Positions 52,869-63,378 of a stretch of 64,000 bases of DNA are shown here, in pieces. The translations under genes were made by a program, and so were the position numbers. Position 1 is the first letter of the stretch; every line of letters starts with the position of its first letter. The stretch is from NCBI GenBank assembly GCA_947478725.1, contig CANJWZ010000007.1, positions 52,678-116,677 of the forward strand, given 5' to 3'. This DNA comes from Comamonadaceae bacterium (GTDB lineage: Bacteria > Pseudomonadota > Gammaproteobacteria > Burkholderiales > Burkholderiaceae_C). The notes beneath the pieces are model-generated. The model was given only the letters and a program-made list of their open reading frames with translations. It was not told where the DNA came from and did no database searches.

Positions 52869-53948
52869 TCATTTCCAAATTGAATACGATGTCTGCATCC
52901 AGCCGCCAACAACAACCAGCCAGACGAGCGTCACAGGGATGAAAATTTTCCAGCCCAAACGCATGATTTGGTCATAGCGAAAGCGCGGGAATGTGGCACG
53001 TACCCAGAGAAACATGGTAACGATCACAAAAGTCTTGGCGCCCAGCCAGATCCAGCCAGGAATCCAGTTGAAAAACGCGCTGTCGATGGGTGGCAACCAG
53101 CCACCCAGGAAAAGAAGTACTGCGAGGATCGCGACCAGCCACATGTTGGCGTATTCAGCCAGGAAGAACATGGCAAAGGACATGCCGGAATATTCGACCA
53201 TATGCCCCGCCACGATCTCTGATTCGCCTTCGACCACATCAAACGGGTGGCGGTTGGTCTCTGCGAGACTGGAGATGAAATAAACCACAAAAATAGGCAG
53301 CAACGGCAGCCAGTTCCAGGACAAAAAAGTCAACCCACGGTCTGCCGCCATGCCTTTGCCCTGCCCCATCACGATATCGGTCATGTTCAGGCTGCCCGAC
53401 ACCATCAGCACCACGACCAGGCAAAAACCCATCGCAATCTCATAACTCACCATTTGAGCCGAGGCACGCATGGCCCCCAAAAAGGCGTACTTGGAATTGG
53501 ATGCCCAGCCGGCAATGATCACCCCATACACCTCCAGCGAGGTGATCGCCATCAGAAACAGCAAGCCCGCGTTGATATTGGCCAGCGCCACCTCAGGCCC
53601 AAACGGAATGACGGCCCATGCGGCGAGCGCCGGCATGATGGTCATGATGGGGCCCAGAACAAACAAGCCCTTGCTGGCAGCCGTAGGAATAATGATTTCT
53701 TTGGTCAACAGCTTGAGCGCGTCGGCTATCGGCTGCAGCAAACCGAAAGGGCCCACCCGGTTGGGGCCGAGGCGAATTTGTGTGAAACCAATCGCCTTTC
53801 TCTCCCACAAGGTGAGGTAGGCAACGCAAGCCATCAATGGCAGCAAGACGCAAACAATTTTGATCAGCGTCCAGAGCACAGGCCAGACCACGGTGGGCCA
53901 GATACCGCCACCCAAACCCTGACCGAAAGCGTAAATCGCGTCAATCAT
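52869..53948 (-). CDS. nuoH: NADH-quinone oxidoreductase subunit H
   Basis: A 359-residue membrane subunit at the quinone site. '[20 protein letters not shown]' with '[19 protein letters not shown]', and '[20 protein letters not shown]' are the conserved quinone-channel loops with their acidic residues. It overlaps nuoG by 4 bp. Confidence 0.96.
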   Translation of the reverse strand: MIDAIYAFGQGLGGGIWPTVVWPVLWTLIKIVCVLLPLMACVAYLTLWERKAIGFTQIRLGPNRVGPFGLLQPIADALKLLTKEIIIPTAASKGLFVLGPIMTIMPALAAWAVIPFGPEVALANINAGLLFLMAITSLEVYGVIIAGWASNSKYAFLGAMRASAQMVSYEIAMGFCLVVVLMVSGSLNMTDIVMGQGKGMAADRGLTFLSWNWLPLLPIFVVYFISSLAETNRHPFDVVEGESEIVAGHMVEYSGMSFAMFFLAEYANMWLVAILAVLLFLGGWLPPIDSAFFNWIPGWIWLGAKTFVIVTMFLWVRATFPRFRYDQIMRLGWKIFIPVTLVWLVVVGGWMQTSYSIWK

Positions 53949-56101
53949 GCTGCCACTTCCTCAGTTGTGCCATCAACAACGGCCACACCACGCGCATCCG
54001 CGGTCAGTTGCAGCGATGTTGCCCGCCTGACCAAGCCGTCAAGCTGATAAATGCCGGCCACGGCAGGCGCCACCTGACTCACGGTGGTCAACTGAATGCT
54101 CGCATCTGAAGCATTGCTCAAGTTGGCGGCTACGACATGACCGTTGTCGATGCCTGCGATTTGCTGAAGGACATCTTGCGACGACTCGTATTCAAAGCCC
54201 GGTAGGCCCAACAAATTGGCCAGCACACGCAACACCTTCCACGCTGGACGTGTATCGCCCAAAGGCTTGACGACCGAATGAAAGCTTTGCACGCGGCCTT
54301 CCGCGTTGACGAACGTGCCCGGCGTTTCAGTAAACGGCGCGATGGGCAACAGCACATCGCTAAAGCTCATGTTGGCCTTGAACGGGCTGAGCGTGACCAC
54401 CATTTGCGCGGCGTTGAGCGCGGCTTTGGCTTTTGCGCCAGAAGCAGAATCAAACTCGGGTTCGTTGTTCAGCAAGACCACCGCTTTGAGTTGGCCGTCC
54501 AGCATCTGACCAGCGTTCAACCCCTTGCCTTGCGGCATGGCACCTGCAAGCTGCGCTCCCACGGTGTTTGCTGCTTCCGTCAGGTAACCCACACTCGCAC
54601 CGGTTTGCTGGCCAATCCAGCTGGCAAGTGCCAGCAGGCTTGACGCGCCAGCGTGGTGCGCCGCTGCATTGCCCAGCAAAATCGCTTTCCGCTCACCGCC
54701 CAGCAACGATTTGGCCATCGCTTTGGCAGCATCGCTCACGTCACCCGCCGCAGGCGCGGCCACGCCTTTTTCAAGTGCAATGGCTGAGGCGATATTTGCC
54801 AGCAACTGCGCCCATGACGCATGTCCTGCCGTCATGGCGTTGGCGATTGGCAGCGCCCAGGCGTCCGGCGTCTTGAGTTCTACCGTCGAATTGACGCTGT
54901 TGACGGCGCAACCCTTGCGAGCCGCCTGCCGGATACGTTGGGCAAAAAGGGGATGGTCCTTGCGCAGATTCGAACCAACGACCAAAACGCGTTGCAATTC
55001 AGACAATGAAGCGATCGACGTTCCCAGCCAGCGCACACCTGAACTGGTTGCAAACTCTGCGTGGCGCAGGCGGTAGTCGATGTTGTCGCTGCCCATACCG
55101 CGCATGAGTGATGCCGCCAGATAAAGCTCTTCCAGAGTACTGTGCGGACTTACCAGCATGCCAATGCTGGTCGCGCCATGGTCGGCCTTGATCTGTTTCA
55201 AACCATTGGCAACGTATTCAAGTGCTGTTTGCCAATCGACTGCTTTCCACTCACCGCCCTGCTTGATCATGGGGCTGGTCAATCGTTCATCGCTGTTCAG
55301 CGATTCATAGGAAAAGCGGTCGCGGTCGGCAAGCCAGCATTCGTTGACCTGTTCATTTTCCAGGGGCAACACACGCATCACCCGGTTGGCCTTGACCTGA
55401 ACAATCAGGTTGCTACCGGTTGAATCGTGCGGGCTGACAGACTTGCGGCGCGACAACTCCCAAGTGCGGGCGCTGTAGCGAAAAGGCTTGCTGGTCAACG
55501 CGCCAACTGGGCAAATGTCGATCATGTTGCCGGACAGTTCGGAGTCCACCGACATGCCGACAAACGTCTCAATCTCGGCATGCTCGCCGCGGTGCGACAT
55601 GCCCAACTCCATCACGCCTGCGACCTCCTGCCCAAAGCGGACGCATCGGGTGCAATGAATGCAGCGGCTCATCTCTTGCATCGACACCAGCGGGCCAATG
55701 TCTTTGTACGCAACGACACGTTTTTCTTCTTCGTAGCGCGAGCCACTTCCGCCATAACCCACAGCCAAATCCTGCAACTGGCACTCACCGCCCTGGTCGC
55801 AAATCGGGCAGTCCAACGGGTGGTTGATGAGCAAAAACTCCATCACGCCTTTTTGCGCCCTGATGGCCTTGTCGTTCTTGGTGTGAACAACCATGCCCTG
55901 TGTCACAGGCGTAGCGCATGCCGGCATGGGTTTGGGGGCCTTTTCAACATCGACCAGGCACATGCGGCAGTTGGCCGCAATCGACAGCTTCTTGTGATAA
56001 CAAAAGTGCGGAATGTAGGTACCGGCTTTTTCGGCCGCATGCATGATCGTGCTGCCTTCGAGCACGTCAACTTTTTGGCCGTCTAGTTGGATTTCAATCA
56101 T
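53945..56101 (-). CDS. nuoG: NADH-quinone oxidoreductase subunit G
   Basis: A 718-residue peripheral subunit. '[19 protein letters not shown]' carries the 2Fe-2S (N1b) ligands, '[18 protein letters not shown]' the His/Cys ligands of N5, and '[14 protein letters not shown]' N4 ligands. A molybdopterin-oxidoreductase-like domain fills the C-terminal part but appears to lack cofactor function, as in other NuoG. It is shorter than the 900-residue E. coli form, as usual in this group. Confidence 0.95.
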   Translation of the reverse strand: MIEIQLDGQKVDVLEGSTIMHAAEKAGTYIPHFCYHKKLSIAANCRMCLVDVEKAPKPMPACATPVTQGMVVHTKNDKAIRAQKGVMEFLLINHPLDCPICDQGGECQLQDLAVGYGGSGSRYEEEKRVVAYKDIGPLVSMQEMSRCIHCTRCVRFGQEVAGVMELGMSHRGEHAEIETFVGMSVDSELSGNMIDICPVGALTSKPFRYSARTWELSRRKSVSPHDSTGSNLIVQVKANRVMRVLPLENEQVNECWLADRDRFSYESLNSDERLTSPMIKQGGEWKAVDWQTALEYVANGLKQIKADHGATSIGMLVSPHSTLEELYLAASLMRGMGSDNIDYRLRHAEFATSSGVRWLGTSIASLSELQRVLVVGSNLRKDHPLFAQRIRQAARKGCAVNSVNSTVELKTPDAWALPIANAMTAGHASWAQLLANIASAIALEKGVAAPAAGDVSDAAKAMAKSLLGGERKAILLGNAAAHHAGASSLLALASWIGQQTGASVGYLTEAANTVGAQLAGAMPQGKGLNAGQMLDGQLKAVVLLNNEPEFDSASGAKAKAALNAAQMVVTLSPFKANMSFSDVLLPIAPFTETPGTFVNAEGRVQSFHSVVKPLGDTRPAWKVLRVLANLLGLPGFEYESSQDVLQQIAGIDNGHVVAANLSNASDASIQLTTVSQVAPAVAGIYQLDGLVRRATSLQLTADARGVAVVDGTTEEVAA

Positions 56102-57531
56102 GTTGTTAAGCGCTCCGCGCTTTGAGCAGTCGCTTTAGGAATCATGGCTTCGAACTCATGGCGGAAATGTTTGATCATGGCGCGTACTGGCATGGCCGCA
56201 GCATCACCGAGCGCGCAAATCGTACGACCCTGAATGTTGTCCGCAACAGAGTTCAGCAAGTCCAAATCAGTGGCCTTGCCTTTACCAGTGTGAATACGAT
56301 CGACCATGCGCCAGAGCCAACCCGTGCCTTCGCGGCAAGGTGTGCATTGGCCACAAGACTCGTGCATATAAAAGTAAGACAAACGCTTGAGTGATTCGAC
56401 CATGCAGCGGGTGTCGTCCATGACAATGACGGCGCCTGATCCAAGCATCGATCCAGCCTTCGCAATCGAGTCATAGTCCATGGTGCATTCCATCATGATG
56501 GCTGCGGGCAACACGGGCGCTGACGAGCCGCCTGGGATGATGGCTTTTAAAGTTCGGCCTTGAGCAGCGCCACGTACACCACCTGCCAGCTCCAGCAGCT
56601 TGGCAAACGGTGTGCCTAACGGAACCTCGTAATTACCGGGCCATTCCACATCACCTGACACCGAGTAAATCTTGGTGCCCCCGTTGTTAGGTTTGCCGCA
56701 TTCCAGATAAGCCTGGCCACCGTTGCGAATCAGCCATGGCACGGCCGCAAAGGTTTCAGTGTTGTTGATGGTTGTCGGCTTGCCGTACAAACCGAAACTG
56801 GCCGGGAACGGCGGCTTGAAGCGTGGCTGGCCTTTCTTGCCTTCGAGTGACTCGAGCAAGGCGGTTTCTTCACCACAAATGTAGGCACCGAAACCATGGG
56901 ATGCATGCAACTCAAAACTGAAGTTGCTGCCCAAAATTTTGTCGCCCATTTCCTTGCTGATGTAGCCTGCGGCACGCGCTTCTTCCAAAGCTTCTTCAAA
57001 GCGCTGGTAGGTTGCGAAAATTTCACCATGAATATAGTTGTAACCCACCGTGATGCCCATGGCGTAACCGGCGATTGCCATGCCTTCAATCACGCTGTGC
57101 GGGTTGAAATGCATGATGTCTCTGTCTTTGCAGGTGCCCGGCTCGCCTTCATCTGAATTGCAGACCAAATACTTTTGACCTGGAAACTGGCGCGGCATGA
57201 AGCTCCACTTCAAACCCGTTGGAAAGCCTGCACCGCCCCGGCCGCGCAAACCGCCTAGTTTGACCTCGGCAATCACTTGGTCAGGGGTCATGCCCGCGAC
57301 TTGCAAGTCGTTTGGTGATTTTGCGTCACCCTGAGCCAGTATTTTGCGCAGCGCCTGGTAGCCACCACGAGCTTCGTAGTCTTTCAAGCGCCAATTGCTG
57401 CCATTCAAGTCCGCCATGATTTGCGGGTTGATATGACGGCCATGGAAGCTGCTTTGAACACCCGTCGCCGCGAATTGCGACAACACGTTTTTGGCCTCTG
57501 GGCTGATGACGGAATTCACAGGAGCTGTCAT
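56098..57531 (-). CDS. nuoF: NADH-quinone oxidoreductase subunit F
   Basis: A 477-residue subunit with the NADH and FMN sites. '[16 protein letters not shown]' binds FMN, '[17 protein letters not shown]' the nucleotide, and '[15 protein letters not shown]' plus a later Cys the N3 4Fe-4S cluster. It overlaps nuoG and nuoE by 4 bp each. Confidence 0.96.
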   Translation of the reverse strand: MTAPVNSVISPEAKNVLSQFAATGVQSSFHGRHINPQIMADLNGSNWRLKDYEARGGYQALRKILAQGDAKSPNDLQVAGMTPDQVIAEVKLGGLRGRGGAGFPTGLKWSFMPRQFPGQKYLVCNSDEGEPGTCKDRDIMHFNPHSVIEGMAIAGYAMGITVGYNYIHGEIFATYQRFEEALEEARAAGYISKEMGDKILGSNFSFELHASHGFGAYICGEETALLESLEGKKGQPRFKPPFPASFGLYGKPTTINNTETFAAVPWLIRNGGQAYLECGKPNNGGTKIYSVSGDVEWPGNYEVPLGTPFAKLLELAGGVRGAAQGRTLKAIIPGGSSAPVLPAAIMMECTMDYDSIAKAGSMLGSGAVIVMDDTRCMVESLKRLSYFYMHESCGQCTPCREGTGWLWRMVDRIHTGKGKATDLDLLNSVADNIQGRTICALGDAAAMPVRAMIKHFRHEFEAMIPKATAQSAERLTT

Positions 57532-58022
57532 TGCGTTTTTGCCTCAGCAGATTGCAGACCGGCAATCAATTGGTCGAGTTTTTCATTGCTCATAAAGCTA
57601 CACATGGTCACGTCATTGACCAGCATCACGGGGGAGTCAGCACAAGCACCCAGGCATTCAGATTGCTGCAAGGTAAACAAGCCGTCGGCCGTCGTCTCCC
57701 CCATCGAAATACCCAGCTTGTGCTCCAGGTGTTTGAGCGCCACAACCCCATCACGCAACTGACACGGCAGATTGGTGCAGACGTTCAACTTGTACTTGCC
57801 CACTGGCTGCTGGTTGTACATGTTGTAGAAAGTCGTGATTTCATGCACAGCCATCGGCGCCATACCCAAGTAGTCGGCCACCAACTTTTCACTGTCAGCG
57901 CTGACATAGCCCTGCTCACCTTGCACAATCGTCAGGCAAGCCATCACGGCAGACTGCTTTTGGTCCGCCGGGTATTTGGCCACTTCGCGTGCGAATTTTG
58001 ATTTGGCTTGTTCAGAAATCAT
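57528..58022 (-). CDS. nuoE: NADH-quinone oxidoreductase subunit E
   Basis: A 164-residue thioredoxin-like subunit holding the 2Fe-2S cluster N1a: 'VCTNLPCQL' and '[11 protein letters not shown]' give the C-x4-C and C-x3-C ligands. The helical N-terminal part starts '[20 protein letters not shown]'. Confidence 0.96.
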   Translation of the reverse strand: MISEQAKSKFAREVAKYPADQKQSAVMACLTIVQGEQGYVSADSEKLVADYLGMAPMAVHEITTFYNMYNQQPVGKYKLNVCTNLPCQLRDGVVALKHLEHKLGISMGETTADGLFTLQQSECLGACADSPVMLVNDVTMCSFMSNEKLDQLIAGLQSAEAKTQ

Positions 58023-58039
58023 GTTTACAAAACCCTGGA

Positions 58040-59293
58040 TTAGCGGTCAATCTCGCCAAAAACAATGTCCATCGTGCCGATCACGGCCACCGCATCAGCA
58101 ATCATGTGGCCGCGCGACATTTCGTCCATCGCGGCCAGATGTGAAAAGCCCGGCGGACGAATTTTCAAACGGTAAGGCTTGTTGGCACCATCGCTGACGA
58201 TGTAAATACCAAACTCGCCCTTGGGGTGCTCAACCGCTGCGTAGGCTTCGCCTTCAGGCACGTGAAAACCTTCGGTAAAGAGCTTGAAATGGTGAATCAG
58301 CTCTTCCATGTTGGACTTCATCGATTCGCGATCAGGTGCCGCCACCTTGTGATTGCTGGTAATCACCGGGCCGGGGTTGACACGCAGCCAGTCGATGCAC
58401 TGCGCAATGATGCGGTTTGACTGACGCATTTCTTCAACGCGTACCAGGTAGCGGTCGTAGCAGTCACCGGTTTTGCCGACGGGAATATCAAAATCCATTT
58501 TGCTGTACACGTCGTAAGGCTGCTGCTTGCGCAAGTCCCATGCAAAGCCCGAACCGCGCAACATGGGGCCGGTAAAGCCGAGTGCCAAGGCGCGCTCTGG
58601 CGACACCACACCGACGCCGACTGTGCGCTGCTTCCAGATACGGTTGTCCGTCAGCAGTGTTTCGTACTCGTCAACATAGCCTGGGAATTTTTTGCAAAAG
58701 TCCTCGATGAAATCGAGCAAGGAACCCTGGCGGTTTTCGTTCAGCGCCTCAATCGCCTTGGCGTTTTTCACCTTGCTGACCTTGTACTGCGGCATGCGGT
58801 CTGGCAAGTCACGGTAAACACCGCCCGGCCTGAAATACGCTGCATGCATGCGCGCACCGGACACCGCCTCGTACATGTCAAACAAACTCTCTCGCTCACG
58901 GAAGCAGTAAATCAAAATATTCATTGCGCCGCAGTCAAAACCATGCGCTCCCAGCCACAACAAGTGGTTCAGCAGGCGCGTGATTTCAGCGTACATCACG
59001 CGGATGTACTGAGCGCGTTCCGGCACATCCACGCCCAGCAGCTTTTCAATCGCCAGGCAATAAGCCTGTTCGTTGGACATCATCGACACATAGTCGAGTC
59101 TGTCCATGTAGGGCAAGGACTGAATGTAGGTTTTGCTTTCTGCCAGCTTTTCAGTGGCGCGATGCAGCAGGCCAATATGCGGGTCAGCGCGCTGAATCAC
59201 TTCACCGTCAAGTTCAAGCACCAGCCGCAAAACGCCGTGCGCTGCAGGATGCTGCGGTCCAAAGTTCAGCGTGTAGTTTTTAATTTCAGCCAT
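58040..59293 (-). CDS. nuoD: NADH-quinone oxidoreductase subunit D
   Basis: A 417-residue subunit forming the quinone pocket with NuoB. '[20 protein letters not shown]' holds the His of the quinone site, '[20 protein letters not shown]' the conserved Arg-rich loop, and 'DIVFGEIDR' the C-terminus. The start is ATG 59293; it overlaps nuoC by 8 bp. Confidence 0.96.
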   Translation of the reverse strand: MAEIKNYTLNFGPQHPAAHGVLRLVLELDGEVIQRADPHIGLLHRATEKLAESKTYIQSLPYMDRLDYVSMMSNEQAYCLAIEKLLGVDVPERAQYIRVMYAEITRLLNHLLWLGAHGFDCGAMNILIYCFRERESLFDMYEAVSGARMHAAYFRPGGVYRDLPDRMPQYKVSKVKNAKAIEALNENRQGSLLDFIEDFCKKFPGYVDEYETLLTDNRIWKQRTVGVGVVSPERALALGFTGPMLRGSGFAWDLRKQQPYDVYSKMDFDIPVGKTGDCYDRYLVRVEEMRQSNRIIAQCIDWLRVNPGPVITSNHKVAAPDRESMKSNMEELIHHFKLFTEGFHVPEGEAYAAVEHPKGEFGIYIVSDGANKPYRLKIRPPGFSHLAAMDEMSRGHMIADAVAVIGTMDIVFGEIDR

Positions 59294-59912
59294 GCTTGAC
59301 TCCACCGTAATTCTCTTCGCGGATCACGCGTGGCGTGATTTCACGCATCTCGATGGTGACGGGCTGATAGATCACGCGCTTTTGCTCGGGGTCATAACGC
59401 ATTTCAACGTTGCCCGTTGTCGGGAAGTCCTTGCGGAACGGGTGACCAATGAAGCCGTAGTCGGTCAGGATACGGCGCAGGTCGTTGTGCCCTTCGAAAA
59501 TGATGCCAAACAAATCGAAGGCTTCACGCTCAAACCAGTTGGCGGCGTTCCAGATGTCATTGACTGAATCGACCACCGGGAAATCGTCGTCAGCACAAAA
59601 CACTTTCAGACGCAGACGCTGGTTCAAACTGACAGACAGCAGATGGGACGACACGCAGTAGCGCAAGCCATCGTATTGCCCGTCTTTATATTCTGAATAA
59701 TCAATGCCGCACAGATCAATCAGCTGCTCAAATTTGCAGCCTGCAGAATCACGCAAAAGCATGGCACAGGCAAGGTAATCAGCAGCCCCGACAGTCACGG
59801 TCACTTCACCCAAAACCATCTTGATGCTTTTGAGCTTATCGCCCAGCACGCTGGCTACGGTGGCGCCGATTTGCTCAGCCGTTGCGGGTGTGTGGTGTGT
59901 CGAGACGGTCAT
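59286..59912 (-). CDS. nuoC: NADH-quinone oxidoreductase subunit C
   Basis: A 208-residue '30 kDa' subunit that bridges NuoD and NuoG. '[20 protein letters not shown]' and '[20 protein letters not shown]' are the signatures. ATG 59912 follows a GTG at the track start. Confidence 0.95.
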   Translation of the reverse strand: MTVSTHHTPATAEQIGATVASVLGDKLKSIKMVLGEVTVTVGAADYLACAMLLRDSAGCKFEQLIDLCGIDYSEYKDGQYDGLRYCVSSHLLSVSLNQRLRLKVFCADDDFPVVDSVNDIWNAANWFEREAFDLFGIIFEGHNDLRRILTDYGFIGHPFRKDFPTTGNVEMRYDPEQKRVIYQPVTIEMREITPRVIREENYGGVKHG

Positions 59913-60391
59913 CACGCTCTCGCAATCGTGTTGGTGCGGCGAATTTTCTGCTGCAACTGGATGATGCCGTACATCAGGGCTTCAGCCGTCGGCGGACAGC
60001 CGGGCACGTAAACATCGACTGGCACAATGCGGTCGCAACCACGCACCACCGAGTAACTGTAGTGGTAATAGCCGCCACCGTTGGCACACGAGCCCATGGA
60101 CAGGACCCAGCGCGGCTCGGACATTTGGTCATAAACCTTGCGCAGTGCCGGACCCATTTTGTTGCACAGCGTGCCGGCCACAATCATCAGGTCAGACTGG
60201 CGCGGGCTGGGTCTGAACAACATGCCAAAACGGTCCAGGTCATAGCGTGCAGCACCTGCGTGCATCATTTCAACAGCACAGCATGCCAAACCAAACGTCA
60301 TTGGCCAGAGTGAGCCTGTCTTAGCCCAGTTGACCACCGAGTCGTAGCTCGTGGTCATGAAACCTTCGTTGAAAACACCTTCAAGCGACAT
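59912..60391 (-). CDS. nuoB: NADH-quinone oxidoreductase subunit B
   Basis: A 159-residue subunit holding cluster N2: '[13 protein letters not shown]', '[12 protein letters not shown]' and '[12 protein letters not shown]' give the tandem Cys pair and two further Cys. The start is ATG 60391. Its stop overlaps the nuoC start by one base. Confidence 0.96.
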   Translation of the reverse strand: MSLEGVFNEGFMTTSYDSVVNWAKTGSLWPMTFGLACCAVEMMHAGAARYDLDRFGMLFRPSPRQSDLMIVAGTLCNKMGPALRKVYDQMSEPRWVLSMGSCANGGGYYHYSYSVVRGCDRIVPVDVYVPGCPPTAEALMYGIIQLQQKIRRTNTIARA

Positions 60392-60431
60392 ACAAAATAC
60401 CTTAATGGCGAACGTCAAAACACGTCAATTG

Positions 60432-60791
60432 TCATTCCCAATCGAGAGCGCCTTTTTTCCATTCATAGATAAACCCCACGACCAGAATTCCCAAAAAAAC
60501 CATCACTGACCAAAATCCAACCGCGCCAATTTCCTTCAGCGCAACAGCCCACGGAAACAGAAAAGCGATTTCAAGGTCAAAAAGAATGAACAAGATAGCG
60601 ACCAGGTAGTAGCGCACATCAAACTTCATGCGGGCGTCTTCAAAAGCTTCAAAGCCGCACTCGTAGGGGGAATTTTTTTCGGCATCAGGGCGCACGGGCC
60701 CGAGCAACCTGCCCAGAACCTGGGGAACCACACCAACGCCTACGCCTACCAAAATGAACAGAAGAACGGGGAGGTACTGGTCGAGGTTCAT
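60432..60791 (-). CDS. nuoA: NADH-quinone oxidoreductase subunit A
   Basis: A 119-residue, three-helix membrane subunit. '[20 protein letters not shown]' is the long loop with the conserved Cys at the quinone site; '[19 protein letters not shown]' holds the acidic helix. The start is ATG 60791; the longer track start runs into the tRNA trailer. Confidence 0.96.
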   Translation of the reverse strand: MNLDQYLPVLLFILVGVGVGVVPQVLGRLLGPVRPDAEKNSPYECGFEAFEDARMKFDVRYYLVAILFILFDLEIAFLFPWAVALKEIGAVGFWSVMVFLGILVVGFIYEWKKGALDWE

Positions 60792-60851
60792 GGCGAGGTC
60801 AATGAATAAAGGCCAGTTTGGATCGGTTCGGATCGATTTGCTACGATGTTT

Positions 60852-60879
60852 TGCCATGCGGCCTGTAGGTCGCATGGCA
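60852..60879. other. Strong hairpin between tRNA-Leu and nuoA
   Basis: TGCCATGCG and CGCATGGCA flank a 10-base middle that adds up to three further pairs, leaving a 4-base loop. No T-run follows on the minus strand, so it may direct tRNA 3' processing or protect the nuo mRNA rather than end transcription. Confidence 0.55.
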
Positions 60880-60885
60880 TTGATC

Positions 60886-60970
60886 TGGTGCGGACGGCGA
60901 GACTCGAACTCGCACACCTTTCGGCACTACCCCCTCAAGATAGCGTGTCTACCAATTTCACCACGTCCGC
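60886..60970 (-). tRNA. tRNA-Leu (anticodon GAG)
   Basis: An 85-base type II tRNA with acceptor GCGGACG/CGTCCGC, a D-arm with GAAATTGGTAGACAC, an anticodon arm CTATC-TTGAGGG-GGTAG (anticodon GAG, reading CUC/CUU), a long variable arm (TGCCGAAAGGTG), a T-arm with GTTCGAGTC and an encoded CCA end. It is between secG and nuoA, the order usual in Burkholderiales. Confidence 0.95.
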
Positions 60971-61083
60971 GGTTTTTAATGTCTGAATCGCATGAGGAAA
61001 AACGCTAGCTTTTGGCTTTCCAGACAACCTCAGAGTTTACCCTGAATTCACCGTCCCCCGGTGGAGAAAGACGGGCAAACGCA

Positions 61084-61506
61084 TTATTTCTTCGGGATTT
61101 GACCCACCCCGGAAGCTGCTGGCGACGGCGCTGCCGGCACCGCTGCGGTGTTGCCAGCCGGCGCAGCCGTTCCTGGGATTTGCGCTGCGCCCGTGGCCGC
61201 TGAAGCAGCAGGGGCAGGCGCCACGATAGACGCTTTCTCCAGCACGCTGCCGCCGGAGCTGCGCGGTTGTGCGTTGCCAAAATAGGCCAAAGCCAGCGTG
61301 CAGGCAAAAAACAAAGCCGCCAGAACCCCAGTCGAGCGGGACAAAAAGTTGGCGCTTCCGCTGGCACCAAACAGGCTGCCAGAGCCGCCACTGCCAAAGG
61401 CTGCACCCATATCGGCACCTTTGCCGTGCTGCACAAGGACCAGGCCAATCATGCCAATGGCTGACAGCATTTGCACGGCAAGGACAATGGTTAATATCGC
61501 GTTCAT
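61084..61506 (-). CDS. secG: Protein-export translocase subunit SecG
   Basis: A 140-residue protein. Two transmembrane helices ('AILTIVLAVQMLSAIGMIGL' and 'TGVLAALFFACTLALAYFG') flank the conserved 'VLVQHGKGADMGAAFGSG' and 'SLFGASGSANFLSR' loop. A long Ala/Pro-rich tail is typical of this family in betaproteobacteria. It assists SecYE in protein translocation. Confidence 0.94.
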   Translation of the reverse strand: MNAILTIVLAVQMLSAIGMIGLVLVQHGKGADMGAAFGSGGSGSLFGASGSANFLSRSTGVLAALFFACTLALAYFGNAQPRSSGGSVLEKASIVAPAPAASAATGAAQIPGTAAPAGNTAAVPAAPSPAASGVGQIPKK

Positions 61507-61524
61507 GTTTATTTACTCCTGATT

Positions 61525-61560
61525 TAGTAGCTGCTTGCCCAAATATTTATTGGGCTGCAG
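61525..61560. repeat. Dispersed repeat, copy 9, overlapping the tpiA stop codon
   Basis: TAGTAGCTGCTTGCCC then AAATATTTATTGGGCTGCAG. On the minus strand the segment CCCAATAAATA contains the TAA stop of tpiA, so the last codons and the stop belong to the repeat. Confidence 0.6.
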
Positions 61561-62287
61561 CGATAATTGATAAGAAATCGGCGGCTTTTAGCGAGGCCCC
61601 GCCTATCAGGCCACCGTCAATATCGGCTTGTGCCAACAGGCTTGACGCATTGGCAGCGTTCATGCTGCCGCCATACAAGATTTTCACGCGTGCAGACATG
61701 TCAGTTGCTGCCTTGAGCTGGGCCCGCAGCACCGCATGAACCGCTTGCGCTTCCTCAGGGGATGCAGTTTTTCCCGTACCGATGGCCCAGACAGGCTCAT
61801 AAGCCAGCACAATTTCACTGATGCAATGACCGTTGGTATGAATGACTGCAGCCAGTTGGCGCTTGACCACTTCTTCGGTTTGCCCTGCTTGGCGCTCGGC
61901 GAGGGTTTCACCCACACAAACGATGGGCGTGATGCCTTCAGCAAGCGCCGCCTTGGCCTTGTCAGCCACCAGCGCATCTGACTCTGCATGGTACTGGCGG
62001 CGCTCCGAGTGGCCGACGATGGCGTAACGCACACCAAAATCTTTCAGCATGGCGGCGCAGACCTCGCCTGTGTACGCGCCAAAGGCATGGGCCGACACGT
62101 CTTGCGAACCCACATCCATCGACGCGGCCTTCAAGGACTGAACCTGCGCCAGGTAAGGTGCAGGCACGCACACAGCCACATCACAGGCCGGCTTGACACG
62201 CAAGCCTTCAGCCAGCGCAGCCAGCAAAGCATGATTGGCAGACAGGTTGCCATTCATCTTCCAGTTGCCGGCAATCAGCTTCTTCAT
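61547..62287 (-). CDS. tpiA: Triosephosphate isomerase
   Basis: A 246-residue TIM-barrel enzyme of glycolysis. '[12 protein letters not shown]' holds the Asn and Lys, '[13 protein letters not shown]' the catalytic His, '[20 protein letters not shown]' the catalytic Glu and flexible loop 6, and '[11 protein letters not shown]' the phosphate loop. The start is ATG 62287; it overlaps the quinone reductase stop by 4 bp. The C-terminal 'AAAQ' and stop come from the dispersed repeat. Confidence 0.96.
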   Translation of the reverse strand: MKKLIAGNWKMNGNLSANHALLAALAEGLRVKPACDVAVCVPAPYLAQVQSLKAASMDVGSQDVSAHAFGAYTGEVCAAMLKDFGVRYAIVGHSERRQYHAESDALVADKAKAALAEGITPIVCVGETLAERQAGQTEEVVKRQLAAVIHTNGHCISEIVLAYEPVWAIGTGKTASPEEAQAVHAVLRAQLKAATDMSARVKILYGGSMNAANASSLLAQADIDGGLIGGASLKAADFLSIIAAAQ

Positions 62288-63291
62288 ACGGCATTCCACG
62301 TCAAAACGATTTTGCCGATATGCTGGTTCGACTCCATCAGCGCGTGCGCTTTGGCTGCATCGCCAGCCGCAAACGTGCTGTGAATGACGGGCTTGACAGC
62401 ACCGCTTTCGAGCAGCGGCCAGACTTTTTGTCTCAAGGCTTTGGCGATCGCTGTCTTGAATTCAAGCGAACGCGGACGCAGCGTCGAGCCGGTGATGGTC
62501 AGGCGCTTGCGCAGCACCAGACCCGCATTGACTTCCGCCTTGATGCCGCCCTGCACCGCAATGATGACCAGGCGGCCATCTTCTGCCAGGCATTCGACTT
62601 CACGCGCAACATAACTGCCCGCCACCATGTCCAAAATGACATTCACGCCCTTGCTGACCCCATTGAAAGTGGTCAGTTTTTTGACCGCCTCTAGAAAGTC
62701 GGCAGTTTTGTAATTGATGGCGTCGTCTGCACCCAAAGCCACACAAGCGGCGCATTTGTCATCACTGCCTGCGGTGACGATCACGGTCGCACCAAAGGCT
62801 TTGGCGATTTGAATCGCTGTCACGCCGATGCCGCTGGAGCCGCCCTGAATCAACAGGGTTTCGCCTTTGGCCAAATAAGCGCGCTCAAACACGTTGCTCC
62901 AGACGGTGAAGAAGGTTTCGGGCAGCGAAGCCGCTTCAATGTCACTGAACCCTTTGGGCACTGGCAGGCACTGCCCCACCGGCGCAACGCACAACTCGGC
63001 ATAACCGCCGCCAGCGACCAGTGCACAAACACGGTCACCGACTTGAAAGCCAGCAGCAGCCATGGCCGCTTGGTCACCTGAAACGATCACGCCAGCGACC
63101 TCAAGCCCCGGGATGTCCGACGCACCTGGCGGCACGGGATAGTTACCCGTCCTCTGCAACACATCGGGCCGGTTGATGCCCGAGGCGCTGACGCGGATCA
63201 GCAGTTCGCCCGCGCCCGGCACGGGCTGGGGGCGTTCGGCCAATCGCAGCACATCGGGCGCACCAAAAGCGCTAATTTCAACAGTTTTCAT
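62284..63291 (-). CDS. NAD(P)H quinone oxidoreductase (zeta-crystallin-like MDR)
   Basis: A 335-residue zinc-free medium-chain reductase of the PIG3/QOR type. '[20 protein letters not shown]' opens the catalytic domain, '[20 protein letters not shown]' the Rossmann loop, and '[14 protein letters not shown]' is typical for the PIG3 branch. It reduces quinones with NADPH. It is coupled to tpiA by ATGA. Confidence 0.93.
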   Translation of the reverse strand: MKTVEISAFGAPDVLRLAERPQPVPGAGELLIRVSASGINRPDVLQRTGNYPVPPGASDIPGLEVAGVIVSGDQAAMAAAGFQVGDRVCALVAGGGYAELCVAPVGQCLPVPKGFSDIEAASLPETFFTVWSNVFERAYLAKGETLLIQGGSSGIGVTAIQIAKAFGATVIVTAGSDDKCAACVALGADDAINYKTADFLEAVKKLTTFNGVSKGVNVILDMVAGSYVAREVECLAEDGRLVIIAVQGGIKAEVNAGLVLRKRLTITGSTLRPRSLEFKTAIAKALRQKVWPLLESGAVKPVIHSTFAAGDAAKAHALMESNQHIGKIVLTWNAV

Positions 63292-63304
63292 GCTTTTTCG
63301 GGTA

Positions 63305-63355
63305 GTTTTAAGCCGCTAGCCCAATAAATACATGTGCAAGCAGCTATAAAAACAA
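63305..63355. repeat. Dispersed intergenic repeat, copy 10
   Basis: AGCCGCTAGCCCAATAAATA then GTGCAAGCAGCTATAAAA. It lies between pnp and the quinone reductase gene. Confidence 0.65.
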
Positions 63356-63378
63356 GAGCAAATAGTCAGGCTTCGAAA

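Noticed and set aside
53247-54047. 266-codon plus-strand ORF opposite nuoH and nuoG
   Set aside because: Shadow ORF with the same antisense composition and no motif.
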